A DNA stretch of 64,000 nucleotides from the NCBI GenBank assembly GCA_018398585.1, contig JAGTTD010000001.1, positions 20,105,750 through 20,169,749 on the forward strand, given 5' to 3'. The translations under genes were made by a program, and so were the position numbers. Below, in pieces: positions 22,691 to 33,635 of this stretch (position 1 is its first letter; every line of letters starts with the position of its first letter). The notes beneath the pieces were generated by a model. That model was not told where the DNA came from and searched no databases. It worked only from the letters and a program-made list of their open reading frames with translations. Origin of the DNA: Simmondsia chinensis. Taxonomy: Eukaryota; Streptophyta; Magnoliopsida; Caryophyllales; Simmondsiaceae.

Positions 22691-23029
22691 ATAAACAAAT
22701 TTTTCGATAAAATTAGTAATTATAAAAAATTTTATTAGAGCAATTTATATATTAATGCCATGAAGTTTGATATATCAATTTTATAGTGTCTTTTGTGAAA
22801 CAACTTTTTAGTCAAAAAATATAATTAAAAAATAGTTTAAATAACAATCTGTATTGGTGTAACTATGCCCCATTTTTATTCTTTCTTACCGCTATTTGGA
22901 CGATTTTATAAAACATATGAAACTTATTGTATTAAAACATTATTTCACAAAATTTATGAACTAAAAACTTATTACACCTCATAATCGGAATAAGTTATAA
23001 CTGAACATATATTTACATAATATTGTCTT

Positions 23030-23041
23030 TAAATAATAATA

Positions 23042-23081
<40 letters not shown>
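23030..23081. repeat. (AAT)n microsatellite
   Basis: About 17 near-perfect AAT/ATA triplets between the two left ends of the CACTA element. Confidence 0.95.
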
Positions 23082-23082
<1 letters not shown>

Positions 23083-23196
23083 TTTTCAAATTTTTTTATT
23101 TTTCCTCTTCAATTTTATTTTCCCTCCATTTTTTAATTTTATTTACTTATTTCATTTTTATATTTGTACTTCACTCATTACTAATAACTATTACCG

Positions 23197-23600
23197 AACT
23201 ACAAAAAAAGTGGTCTTTACCAACAGTAACATTTCAAGTTCTGTTGGTAATGGTTATACATTACTAACAACAAACACTTACTGTTGCTAATGACTCAAAA
23301 GGGACAAAAAGTGAAAATAAAAAAGACCTAATCCCAACAAAAAATAATTTCTGTTGGTATTGATGAAGTCAATACCAACAGAAATAAATATTGTTGGTAT
23401 CTACCAGATCAATACCAACAGAACTGAATGTTGTTGGTATCGACCAGATCAATACCAACAGAATTCAATGTTGTTGGTATCGACCTGATCAATACAAATA
23501 GAACTAAATGATGTTGGTATCGACTAGATCAATACCAACAGAAATAAATCGACATATGTATTTGCCAATAGACAAATTTGTTGGTGAAATTAAAACTTAT
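23197..23600. repeat. Second, internal CACTA left end with subterminal repeats
   Basis: 'actacaaaaaaagtggtc' at 23198, then 'ttaccaacagtaacatttcaag' in the same order as after 22214, then six TTGGTATCGA / GATCAATACCAA units. It is an independent copy of a left terminus, its first C changed to A. No matching right end is found before 28225, so the right end is shared. Confidence 0.8.
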
Positions 23601-23894
23601 AGATATTTTTGTTCGAGTAATTAAAATATTAAAACCATGAAGTTTGATATATTAATTATATAGTCCCTAGAGTTCATGAAATAATTTTTTAATCAATCAA
23701 TCAAAATTACGATGTCTAAGCGTACAAAAGTTGTTATTCGTTAGTAAACTTACAATCCTCTTGCTATTGCCCTCATCACATACACGAACTGTAACATTGT
23801 GTCACTATTAATAAATTTCTTTTACATTCTTATATACCATTATTTAGATAACTTTGTTAAATATATTTTACTTTATACTAAAATAATATTTAAC

Positions 23895-23932
23895 GGGGGA
23901 GCCGCGAGGCACTGAGACTGTTATTGTTGTTG
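23895..23932 (+). mobile_element. 38-bp 5'-truncated SINE end with 19-bp target duplication
   Basis: 'gggggagccgcgaggc...ttattgttgttg' is flanked by perfect 19-bp copies of TACTAAAATAATATTTAAC (23876-23894 and 23933-23951). The TTG-rich tail is on the right, so the plus strand is sense. The tail and the preceding 'actgagactg' resemble the complement of the starts of the SINEs at 30223 and 44001. Extreme 5' truncation with a long duplication is typical of LINE-machinery retroposition. Confidence 0.8.
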
Positions 23933-24119
23933 TACTAAAATAATATTTAACAAAATTTATAGACCAAATCACTAAAGTTTAAAATATGAATATGTAAGTT
24001 ACCAAATTATTATCAAAAAATGTAGTTTACCAAAAATTGATCACTTCCCGCTAAAATTTTCACTAACTTCCGCTTTAAACATTAGGGATCCAAAATACAT
24101 AGACTGTTCACACAAACAC

Positions 24120-24359
24120 ATGACCTCGCTTCTCCCTACTCTCTGTCTCTCTCTCTCTCCGACTCCTCGTGCCTCCCCCTCTCTCCCCGACTCTAAAGTG
24201 GCCGGTCGCTGCTTGTCCACCGTCGCCGGTCGTCGCTTGTCCACCGTTGCCGGTCGCCGCTCGTCCACCGTTGCCAGTCGCTGGTTCCCGCTCATCACTG
24301 CTGGTTCACAACTCCTCTCTCTGGTCACACCTCTCTCTTTTATTTTTCGTTCATTTTCG
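24120..24359 (+). other. Probable 5' noncoding exon inside the CACTA element
   Basis: Pyrimidine-rich CT repeats (24146-24165), then 3.5 units of a GC-rich 24-bp repeat (24201-24293, 'gccggtcgtcgcttgtcc'), then a good plant donor site TCG|GTAAGT at 24359/24360. An 88-codon frame crosses it but is low-complexity, and its composition follows the 24-bp repeat. Inferred to be the leader exon of a transposon-borne transcript. Base composition is far more GC-rich than the surroundings. Confidence 0.45.
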
Positions 24360-25149
24360 GTAAGTTTTTTCTTTGATTTTTGTTGATTTTGCATATTCTT
24401 GCTGGTTATCTCTAAAAATTGAACCCTAGACACTGTTTTGAGGTCAAAACCGAACTCTAAACCCTATTTTAGTTTATGTTTCATGCCTTTCTTGCTCATA
24501 TCTTGCCTTCATCTTTGGTAGTTCTCTCTTCGATTTTTGTTGATTTTGCATATCCATGCTAATTATGTCTGAAAATTAAACCCTAGACATGATTTTGAGC
24601 TTCTATAATCAACTGATTTCTTCTTTTTGTCAAAATTACTAAATTGTATTTTATAAAGATAAACTCTAATTAACTGATTTTGTTATTTTAGTTGGTTCAA
24701 CATACAAATCCTATTTAGTAGCATGTTAAGTTCATGATATCTTACAAACTACTGTCACTTTGCTCCTTTGTTAGTGAATAGATATTTTGTTGTTCATTTA
24801 ATTCTTTTCCACTCTTCTAACAATCCATTAATAATAATCAACAAAAATGAAGATTACCTTTGAATATAGTTGGCCCAAATATGACATAAGCAAATTATTT
24901 CCAAAGTGACAGTTGTATTGCATCAATGGCTAGAGGCGCGTAGTAACTTCTAAATATGGTTTGGCCTATATATCAACTTTCAAATATCCATTCTACTTGC
25001 GATTCTTGCTTCACAACATATCTTTTGAAGTGTTATATTGAATTTATGGTTAGGGAAGTATAGGTTTCATACACTTGATAGAGAAAGGGGAAGGAGGAGT
25101 CTTATTTAGCTTCTGGTTTCCTTTGTCAAAATAGAGTTACTGAAAAATA

Positions 25150-25300
25150 TGTTATGATTCAAGATCAATTTTGGATCACAACATAGGAAAGAGAAAAAGA
25201 GATGAGAAAGAAGTGAGAATTAGATGAGAAAATAGAGAAAATAAGATGAGAATTTGAGTAGAGAGAAGAAGAAGATATTTTCATTATAATTGCAGGAATG
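25150..25300 (-). repeat. Fragment of a gypsy-type LTR
   Basis: 'tgttatgattcaagatc' followed by 'gagatgagaa' repeats, as at the LTR starts at 17930 and 41233. It breaks off near 25300 without the other end. Confidence 0.55.
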
Positions 25301-25475
25301 TAATTACATGCGAATCCAACTATTTCATACTAAGCCTAGTTTACATATTTGTAGTGTAGATGGACTTAGTAAGTATAGTTTACATGTTGTTGATTGTAAG
25401 TTCGGTTATACGGTATGGTTGAATGTTATAACACTTGTAAGTGATGTGTGGTTGGTTTGGAACTCCCTTAGTCTT

Positions 25476-25954
25476 TGTTATGATTCAAGCTCAGAATTGG
25501 ATCATAACCTAGGGTTTCAAGAGATTTACACTAGAAAATGATAGATTGAGATGAAGAACACAAGAATTAGATGAGAAGAAGATAGATTTAGATGAGAATT
25601 AGATGAGATAATAGAAGAATTGAGATGAGAACCAAGAGATAGAGAGCATTGAAGCTCAAAAAGCGAGAAAGATCATTTCATTCATTCAACACCCTTACAT
25701 TACAATGAAAGACTCATCTTATACAGCCTAACACTACTAATGGTAGTTAAATACTTTAGACATTGCATCTGGACACAAGTCATAATCGACTCTTCATCCA
25801 CAGTTGCCAAACAAGACCAACCGACAATGCTAGCTTGACCAACAGCAACTACATAGCAACTAAACAACAGCTAAACAGCAACTACCCAGCTAATACTTGA
25901 CATTATTTGACTTATACTCCTAGATTGTTATTTAGGACATATTACTACTTAACA
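25476..25954 (-). repeat. Probable solo gypsy-type LTR
   Basis: 479 bp from 'tgttatgattcaagctcag' to '...cttaaca' with the same purine-rich blocks and 'cagcaacta' repeats as the GYP-A and GYP-C LTRs. Length is close to GYP-C (458-473 bp). Flanking 5-mers gtctt and tttct do not agree, so the boundaries or the solo status are uncertain. Confidence 0.6.
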
Positions 25955-27391
25955 TTTCTTATCCAATCATGACAGTCTTTTCTCCCAAACCTTCTGTGTG
26001 AATACATGTTGATATATCTGTAACCATTCTATTGATTATTGTATTGGGATGGATGAGGCAAATGAGAGAGAAATCTAGGAAACGAGATTGGTGATTGTGG
26101 TGGATTGTGATGTGAAGTTTGGGGCAAGTATGGATATTTGTGTTCATCTTAGTGGGAGGCCTAGAGGACACCCCTCGTGTCATAGTTAGATTGGGCCATT
26201 GAGACATCCATGCCTTAATGTTTGGGTTGCTTGGGCTTGAGCTTGGCTTATTAGGGCCTTTTACTTTGCTCAAGGAGCTATGAGCTTGACCCATGATGAA
26301 CAAAGTCTTGAAGCAATTGGTAGAGAATGAACAAAGTCTTGAAGCAATTGGAAGAGAATAGCCCTAGAAAAAGCTTTGTTTTGTACAGCCCCATGGAGAT
26401 AAGAAGTGGGACATGTGAGTTTACCAATGGTTCACATATATAGGCTTAAGATTCACATATTATCTTTCCTTTTTTCCCTTGATTCATTGCATTATTGTCA
26501 TATCTTGTTTCATTTTCTTGACAAATTGTTCTTTGTAATTAATTCATTATTTGTCATATATGGTTTACAAATGTAGGCATTCTCATGCAGCAAGATTTTT
26601 TGCAATTGCTAGGTGAGTTTCTTTCATCTAGGTACGTCCCTAGCCCCTCTTGTTGTAATTCATATATGCTTTTTACAGTTAAGCTTGATGACATTACACA
26701 TCAATTAGATCTCTTTTTTAGATGAGTGATGTTGTGATATCTTTTAATTGTGCAGGTATGCTCAAAAGTTTGTCAGTTACAAGAAACTTGGTTGATGCTT
26801 TTAAATTGATCACTTTTTTTAATTTTTTTTAAAAACATAGTTGGGATATTGGGATATGAACCTAGGTCAAAAATATTATTTTGTTCTATCAACAATGATT
26901 ATAGTGTTCATTGTAGTCAATAAATTCAAGCCAACATTATTTCTAAATGTCTATTAGTTGGTTACATTAATACATTTTATGCTATTTGCACATGTCAGAT
27001 CTCCAGAGATTGTCATATTGCTCTATGGTTGTATGAACATTGCAGTGCCCTTTTGCGGAAGAAAAATTTGGTCAGTGAAAAATTTGTTGAACCTTTCTTG
27101 CTTGGACTCAAAATTTTAAATATCAATCATAGGTATAAACGTTCTAGGAGCATGATTTGTTGGGGCTTTAAATCTAATTGCTGGACCCTATCCGCCATAG
27201 GTATAATGTTCTTATTCCAAATGATAATAGTGCAAATGCAACAACATAATTCCAGTATCTGATTGCTCATAACTATTACATTTTTTAGAACTCTGTGCAA
27301 TATTTTAATTATGTATAACTTACCTATATGCTAAAAGAATGAGATTGAGCTTAAGTTGTAAATCTAACATCTCTATTATTCATTGTCACAG

Positions 27392-27469
27392 GAAAATGGC
27401 GTGTCGTTGGATGGTGAGTTTAATCAGGAACATGAAGACGAGGAACTCTTAGATGGAGATGATTTGTAG
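27392..27469 (+). pseudogene. Candidate terminal exon of a CACTA-borne gene
   Basis: After a polypyrimidine-rich acceptor 'cattgtcacag' the frame reads 25 acidic codons, ending EEELL-like (EDEELLDGDDL) and TAG at 27467-27469, followed by an AT-rich 3' region. An acidic end of this kind just inside the right subterminal repeats is compatible with the last exon of a CACTA transposase-region gene, but the sequence is too short to assign. Confidence 0.35.
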
Positions 27470-27699
27470 GAATATGTATGATGTTGATTAAATTTGTTTT
27501 GGACATATTACTTAAGAACTTTTGGGTATATGATTGATTTGTCCTTTTATGTATTTGAACTTTTAGGATTTGTTTTGGATGGTTTTCTTTTCTTGAGGAT
27601 TAAAATAGACATGAATATTGAAGTTGTATTTTGGATGCTATGATGGATTTGCTTTGTTTTGTATTAATCAAGAGAGTAACTATATGGAAATGTTGATAG

Positions 27700-28224
27700 C
27701 AAATCCCTTGTCAATGTAAACTTGTTGTTGGTATTCACAGTCTTTGTTGGTATATCTTTTACCGTCATATAGTGTTTGTTGGTATAATCTCTATCAATAG
27801 AAAATTTTTTTTGTTAGCAATGCCTTTTACTAACAGAGTTTTTATTAGTAAACCATTTGCCAATATAGAACTTGTTGTTGGTACACTATTTACCAACATA
27901 AAACTTGTGTTGGTACTACCTTTTACCAACAGATAATTTTTGTTCGTATAAGTTTTACCAATACAGAATTTATTGTTGGTATACTTGTTACCAACAGAGG
28001 ATTGGTTGTTGGTAATACCTTTTACCAACAGAAAAATTTTATTGGCATAACTTTTACCAACAATTAATAGCTGTGGCTATTAAGGAGTTATTACCAACAA
28101 CTTCGAATTTTTGTTGGTAAAGCTTTTACCAACAGCGGCTCTACCAACAGCCTACCAACAAACCAATTTCTGTTGGTAAAGCTTTTACCAACAGAAAAAT
28201 TGCTATTGCCAACAACAATCCTGC
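27700..28224. repeat. CACTA right subterminal repeats
   Basis: About ten copies of 'ttgttggta...ttttaccaacag' in both orientations, ending at the right terminal inverted repeat. Spacing is shorter than at the left end. Confidence 0.85.
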
Positions 28225-28256
28225 TGTTGGCAATGGTCACTTTTTTTGTAGTGAGG

Positions 28257-28858
28257 GGATTATGAGAAAATTGAAGTTGTGAATGCATGTTAATTAAAAA
28301 CCACTGGTTATAAAAATCAAGTAGGAGCGAGGTTTCCATTGTTGTAACCTCATGGTCTCCATTACTAGTCTAGCAGTATAGTAGATCGATAGACCTCTCT
28401 GTGGAGGATGTCAGTTTGCAGATTACAGGGTTAGACTTCTGTTGGGATATACCGAAGTGCAAAGAAGCGATGTGACCATGCTGTCGTGGAGTATTTCGTG
28501 CATTTGTATGGTGGTTTAGGTAATGGTTTACATTAGACTATCGTGGTGCATTAGCCTCCCCGAGGATCTATGTTGTATCATGTTAGAGACTAAGGTGAAG
28601 TGGTGAGTTAATCATGTTTAGTAAAAGTTACAAGAAAATAGGATAATTGAGAATAGTTCTCACCTGAGCTAGCTTTGTGCGACCCCGCTGCCGGGGAGTA
28701 AGGAGTGGTGTGTTTGCATCATCATTGTATGCATGATAGTATAGTTTGGTGGGTATCTTACTTATTGTGTATGCTAAATTGAAAGAATATATATCACTGC
28801 ATTATACATGACTCTTGTTAGAAAGTTACACAAATGTTTGCATTTACAGTATTTTGAA
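28257..28858 (+). other. COP-3 leader, second part
   Basis: Resumes at 'ggattatgag' after the CACTA duplication and runs to gag, parallel to 52211-52814 in COP-2. The conserved block includes 'tctagcagtatagtagatcg', 'gcaaagaagcgatgtgacc' and 'gactaaggtgaagtggtgag'. No coding frame. Confidence 0.8.
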
Positions 28859-29441
28859 ATAGATTCGACTGGTGAACTTCACTTGATTTCAAATACATAA
28901 TGTACTCACTAGACCAAATCACTCTGCCTTGAAAAATAAGTTAGACTTACTCATTACTCACAAGGGACATATTAGAAAGAAAGAAAAGGGCAAGGCTGCT
29001 ATTGTAGCAACCAAGTCCATAAGGAAGTCAACAAAAGAAAAATGTTTCTTTTGCAAGAAAACTAGGCCGGCGAAGAAGAAACTACACTAAGTACATAGAT
29101 ACTCTTCCTAAAAAGACTGCTAAGCCATCTGGTGAAGGTATGTTGATATCTCACTTAGTTGAGTCATGCGCAGTTGAGAGTCCACCAGTTTCCTGGTGGG
29201 TGGACTCAGGTTCAACTAATCATATCTGTAATATGTTATAGGAGCTCAGGCTAGGCTAAAGGCTACACGATGGGTGTTGTAACTGATGGTCGGGGACAAT
29301 ACTGTAATAGTGGCCTTAAGTGTAGGAGACGTTAGCTTAGACTTTAGTGATGGAGTTTTCTTTTAAATGATTGATTATTTAAACCTTCGTTGTACAGGAA
29401 TTTAATTTTTGTATTTCGGTTAATGGATAATTGTTATTCAG
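28859..29441 (+). pseudogene. gag: COP-3 gag (internally deleted) and protease remnant
   Basis: The gag start codon is ATA instead of ATG (28859). After about 35 codons the frame jumps from the THKGH block straight to the basic linker KKEKGKAAIVATKS, so the UBN2 core (roughly 150-200 codons) is deleted. The zinc knuckle keeps only CFFC. The protease region at 29195-29240 is the best of the three copias, with SWWVDSGSTNHICNM including the catalytic Asp-Ser-Gly, but it is preceded and followed by stops. Confidence 0.8.
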
Positions 29442-30222
29442 TTGATTTTGATAATGAAAATTTTAAGATCAGAAGTAAATTGTTTATTCATGTTATTTCC
29501 TTATCAAAGCTCTTGTAATTATTTAAATAAATCTAACATAAGTTCACTTGTTCAATCTTCTAAAAGAAAACACCTTGAAAGTGATGATGCCTACACAAGG
29601 CGCCAACGTTTATGTCACATTAATTCGAACAGGATACAAAGACTGGTAAAAGATGGACAGATAGAGGCTTTGGAATTGAGGTCATTACCAGTCTACAAAT
29701 CATGCATAGAAAGAAAGATGAGCAAGTTTGTCTTTAAGAGTAAAGGCAACAAGGTTGGCGATTTGCTTTAGGTGGTTCACATAGATGTATGTGGACAAAT
29801 ACATGTTCAGGCAAGAGGTGGGTATGAGTATTTAATCATGTTTAGTTATGATTACTCAAGGTATGGATATGTTTACTTGATCAGACATAAGCCGGACATT
29901 TTTGTGGAGATATTCAAAGAGCAGGAAGTTGAATTTTAAAAACTATTAGGTAAACAAGTTAAGTCACTTCGATCAAATCGAGGTGGGGGATATTTTTCGG
30001 GTGAGTTTTTGATTTTGCTAACTGCAAATGAGATAAGATCTCAGCTTTCTACTCTGGTTACACGGAAGCAAAATGGTGTTGGAGATAAAAGGAACAAGGA
30101 CGTTTTTTCCTACAGTTTTTTTATTTAAAAGGGCTTTTGTAAATACAATGCAAAATACTTAGAGAAGCATTTTGCAAGTAAGCTACAAAAACAAAAACAA
30201 AAAGCACTAAAGGAAAATGACA
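29442..30222 (+). pseudogene. COP-3 pre-integrase and integrase core remnant
   Basis: 29442-29771 holds the pre-integrase zinc-binding block (RLCHINSNRIQRLVKDGQIEALEL, with CIE for the CxxC). The core follows in broken frame: HIDVCGQIH (first catalytic Asp kept), YDYSRYGYVYLIRHK, KSLRSNRGGGYFSGEF (R-G-G-E changed to R-G-G-G). The region after 'KQNGVG' is deleted up to KYLEKHFASK. A SINE separates this from the RT linker. Confidence 0.8.
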
Positions 30223-30410
30223 AACTACAAAACAACAACAATAGGTCCAGTGCCTCCAAGGGCTCAGGGTCGGGGAGGAGGGGGGTAGATGTACGCAGCT
30301 TTCCCCCTTCTAGGGGCTACCCTGAAGGGAGGCTATTTTCGAGGACCCCCAACCTGAGAAGCTGATCCGTAGTATAAAGCATGGTTACTTTTTAGGTAGA
30401 AGCATGGTTG
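30223..30410 (-). mobile_element. SINE with TTG-type tail
   Basis: 188 bp with a perfect 16-bp target duplication, CTAAAGGAAAATGACA, at 30207-30222 and 30411-30426. COP-3 coding resumes without loss. On the minus strand it ends in (TTG)n and contains 'ggttgggggtcc', a B-box-like motif, plus the 'ggctgtttccgaggaccccc' class of sequence shared with 44001-44143. Known: tobacco TS and related Au-type plant SINEs look like this. The exact family is not assigned. Confidence 0.8.
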
Positions 30411-30426
30411 CTAAAGGAAAATGACA

Positions 30427-31447
30427 CTAATACTAAATAGCTAGACATAACTCAAGACATAGTGGATGCGTTAGATGCACCTACTAATAGGAACAAAAAT
30501 GTTCCAAGTACACGAGAGCTTAGGTGTGGTGGGAGGATTATCGGGACACCTGATATGTTCTTAGTGTGAGCCTTAGTGGTTGACCGTGGCATTTAATCTG
30601 ATCCCTTTAGCCACAATGAAGGAATTAAGTCTTTTAGTTTTGTGCAATCGGTTGCTCGAACCATGTGTGTACAAATGACATTAAGATAAAGTAGTGACTT
30701 TCTTCGTATTATATGTCAATGATATGCTACTCATTGAGAATGATGTAGGGGTGTCATGAGCTGTAAAGGTTTGGTTTTCATAAAAGCTCAATATGAAAGA
30801 CATAAGAGAAGCCAACTGTACTCTTAGGATTAAGTTTCTGTGAGGCCGTAAGAGTAGGATGTTGGGTCTTTCTCTAGCCACTTATATTGACAAAATGTTG
30901 TCAAGATATTGCATACAGGATTCTAAGAAAGGTTTTTTACCTTTTAGGCATGGAGTCTCTTTTTTTCTTTAGAGCAGTGTTCTATGGCACCTCAATGGGA
31001 GAAATAGTTGAGCAATACTATCTATGCTTTGGTAGTGGGAGCCTCATGTATGCCACGATGTGCATGAGACTAGATATTTGCTATACTGTGGCAAAGTAAG
31101 CAGGTGTCAGTCTAACTCAGTTCCAATGCACTAGGTGGCAATGAAGCGTTGTCTCTAGTAGTTAAGAAGGACTAGAGATTATATGCTGATCTTTCAATGT
31201 GATGAGTTGGTTCCAATTAGATATATTGTTTTAAGACTTCCAGTCAGATTAAAATAATAGACGTTTGCCGTCTAAGCATGTCTTTACCCTTGGAGTGGGA
31301 ACCATTAGTGAGAGAAATGTCAAGCAGTATTGTATTGCTGATTTAATAATAGAGTAATTGAGCTCACTAAGGGTTTGGCTTAGTAGACCTTTGGTTCAAA
31401 CTTAAAAAGGGTAAGTATGGGCTTTGTCATAAATTGGATTTATGACT
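30427..31447 (+). pseudogene. COP-3 RT / RNase H remnant lacking the RT core
   Basis: RT linker (VDALDAPTNRNKNV, STRELRCGGRI), then at about 30626 the frame passes directly from SHNEG to IKSFSF, skipping about 490 bp that in COP-1 encode the RT fingers and first catalytic Asp block. The YVDD box is YVND-like near 30715. 30887-31099 holds SLMYATMCMRLDICYTVAK. The end is degraded RNase H. The same deletion is present in COP-2. Confidence 0.8.
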
Positions 31448-31457
31448 AGTGGGAGAT
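31448..31457 (+). other. COP-3 polypurine tract
   Basis: 'agtgggagat' abutting the 3' LTR start TGTTAGG. The same tract is at 60619-60628, with a variant at 45074-45083. Confidence 0.8.
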
Positions 31458-33120
31458 TGTTAGGAACAGTGTCTTGAAATCCAATTTATTCTGGATATAT
31501 TGTTTTAGTTAATAAATAAGATTGAAGTCCCAGTCGTTTCCTAGTTAAATTTGTTTAAGCGAGCATTTATACTGCGTGTGATTTTCTTTTTGAAAACATC
31601 CATAAGATGGGTGTAGTCCTCAGACTACAATTTACATGTTTATTCTAAGTAGGTTATGAGACTAAGCTACAGATAGAATGGAACAAATGGTATGGATTGT
31701 TGTTTGAAAGACCAGTAATCGAAGAAAAATTTGGACCACTTGTATGTTAAGTCTATAACGTGACACTTTAGATGACTTGTCTTGGTTATGTGGATTGAGA
31801 TCCAAAAGTGCTAGATTAGTGCGATTAATAAGATTGACACACCGAGTTGGACCACGTGGATTACTTATTTCTAGACTACTATCAGAGATGAGTAATTCAT
31901 ATTGTACTGTTTGAACAACGACTCTAAATCCTAAGAGTATTCTGGACTTGTGCATGGAGCGTTAGTTACTTTGGTATAGTATTAGTAGGGTCTGAATGAA
32001 TGACTGAAATCCCACATACACTTGTTAGCGGCATGAAGTGTGACTATTCAATAGGGAATCTACAGTCTCTTATGAGATATAGATGTCCCCTTCGTTGATT
32101 TGCAAATATTTGAATGGTTCGGAAACTTTGGCCAAAGTATTCCAAGTGTTTGAAATTTGAAATTTATTTGAATATGTTCAAGTATAAATAAGTTATTCTG
32201 TGAATGGCGAGTCGGCAACTAATGAAGAAGTTGTGAGAAGGATAGTGCTAGTGATTATAGTTATCCTTTGTCATGGACATCTAGTGGACGTGTTGTTGTC
32301 ATCGACACAGTCTATTAGGGAGATATCGAATAAATAATTCAAGTTTGGAGTGCAGCGAGATTTATTTAGTGGAATTAAGTCACATTAAATGGCAATTGAA
32401 TTATTTCTTGTGATGATTGATTTAACCCATTTGGAGCTATATTTAAATCGTCCTTGAGGTCCATGCGCAAGCCTCTGTATTTATTGCCATCCAAAAAAAT
32501 ATTAAAGAATTCAGGAGATGGGTAAATTAATTTTGCCAAACATTATTTTTGGGATCAATAAAAATAAAAAATTACAAAATAAATTAACTTTGGAAAATTA
32601 AAATTCATAAGAAGAATTTTTACATATGGGAAACAAAGCACAAAAAAAAAAAAAAACCAAAATATACACGCACAGGTATCAATCCACGTCTACACGTATT
32701 GGCCAACCAGCACGCGACCGGGCTGCCAGGGCATTATCCGCGCCTTTGGGCATGGACCAATAGCGTGCCGCCACTTGGCATGCGATGATAAGCCAAAAAC
32801 ACATGGGCTTTTGCTTAAGTGAAACCATTATTAACCTGAAACGACGCATTTTGTGTTTAAACTGGCGAATCCCACATTATTAATTTTATAATTTTTCGCT
32901 CCGGTATACTACTATAAATAGAGGTACCTATTCTAAGGGTTTGGCATTCAATCAAAATAAATTATTTTCGGTTTCTAGAAACTGTTTCGAAGACCTAATT
33001 GGAGAGAAAAAATTCCGTCAAAATTTTTCTTTCCTAGTTTAATATTTTTCGGAGCCCACCCTCCGAGCAGTTTGAGGTCATTGCGTAAAAGATTGTGGGG
33101 TCTCGATTTTCTTGGTGTTC
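31458..33120 (+). repeat. COP-3 3' LTR, first part
   Basis: Matches the 5' LTR from its start. It contains an intact TATA box at 32913-32920 ('actataaatagagg'). Interrupted by GYP-C after tgttc (33116-33120) and resumed at 36516. Confidence 0.85.
32913..32920 (+). promoter_or_regulatory. TATA box in COP-3 3' LTR
   Basis: TATAAATA, 20-odd bases after the conserved 'gctccggtatacta' block. Equivalents are at 50178 and 62138. Confidence 0.55.
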
Positions 33121-33593
33121 TGTTACACTCGTGATTGAATTGCAAGCGTAAGCTAAGTAAAATTAGGATAGATTGAGAGTATGAGATGAGAAAGAAGTGA
33201 ATTGAGATGAGAAATTAGAGAATTAGGAATGAGAAATAGAGCGAGTTAGATGAATGAGAGAGAGAATTTGATCTCAAAAGAGATATTTTGTTGATTATTT
33301 CATTGAATGATCTGAAAAATACAATCAACCACTACTTATAGGCAACAAGACAAGCAATACACTAAATCAAGACACACTACTAACCATCTTATTAGCAAAA
33401 AATATCTAGAAAATATCTAGAAACTAACAAACTAACATTTAAATCTATTTTTGGCGCCAAGACCAGCAACTAACAGCACAGCAGCAGCTCAAGGCTACCT
33501 GACAACACTTCTAACAGCAACCGAACCTCATAGCAGCATCCCAGCAACAACAACCGGATTCCCCTAGATACTTACCAAGCTCAGATCATAACA
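33121..33593 (-). repeat. GYP-C left (3') LTR
   Basis: 473 bp, TGTTACACTC...CATAACA. Longer than the right LTR because of small repeats ('aatatctagaaa' twice, 'atga'). A 'ttataggc' motif at about 33338 is the TATA box on the minus strand. Confidence 0.85.
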
Positions 33594-33606
33594 TTCCCTT
33601 TCCCTT
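33594..33606 (-). other. GYP-C polypurine tract
   Basis: Complement of 'ttccctttccctt' gives AAGGGAAAGGGAA next to the 3' LTR. Confidence 0.7.
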
Positions 33607-33635
33607 GAGAACATTCTTGTCCTCAAGAATGGAAA

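Larger units (their letters stand above)
24360..27391 (+). other. CACTA interior, intron-like, with LTR debris
   Basis: No domain recognised. A roughly 85-bp direct repeat occurs around 24365-24450 and 24520-24605 ('gatttttgttgattttgcat', 'accctagaca'). Two gypsy LTR pieces lie at 25150-25300 and 25476-25954. A 32-bp tandem duplication ('acaaagtcttgaagcaattgg') lies at about 26300-26360. A 77-codon frame at 27029-27262 (LLRKKNLVSEKFVEPFLLGL) could be an exon but has no match I know. Confidence 0.5.
22214..28253. mobile_element. CAC-1: CACTA (En/Spm-type) DNA transposon, defective
   Basis: 29-bp terminal inverted repeats at 22214-22242 and 28225-28253, beginning CACTACAAAAAAAGTG with one mismatch between them. 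The flanking 3-bp duplication is agg (22211-22213, 28254-28256), the size CACTA transposases make. The interrupted palindrome 'ggattatgaga' resumes directly after it. Subterminal repeats occur at both ends. I see no transposase domain in 6.0 kb, so this is a non-autonomous or eroded copy carrying gene-like exons of unknown origin. Confidence 0.92.

Noticed and set aside
24120..24386. 88-codon Ser/Arg/Val-rich frame as a secreted peptide
   Set aside because: Its repeats simply follow the 24-bp DNA repeat; better explained as a noncoding leader exon.
25471..25959. Target duplication around the solo gypsy LTR
   Set aside because: Flanking pentamers gtctt and tttct agree at only two positions.
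25959..26303. 114-codon minus-strand frame in the CACTA interior
   Set aside because: No domain, odd composition (His/Asn/Ser-rich), no splice or promoter context; probably chance.
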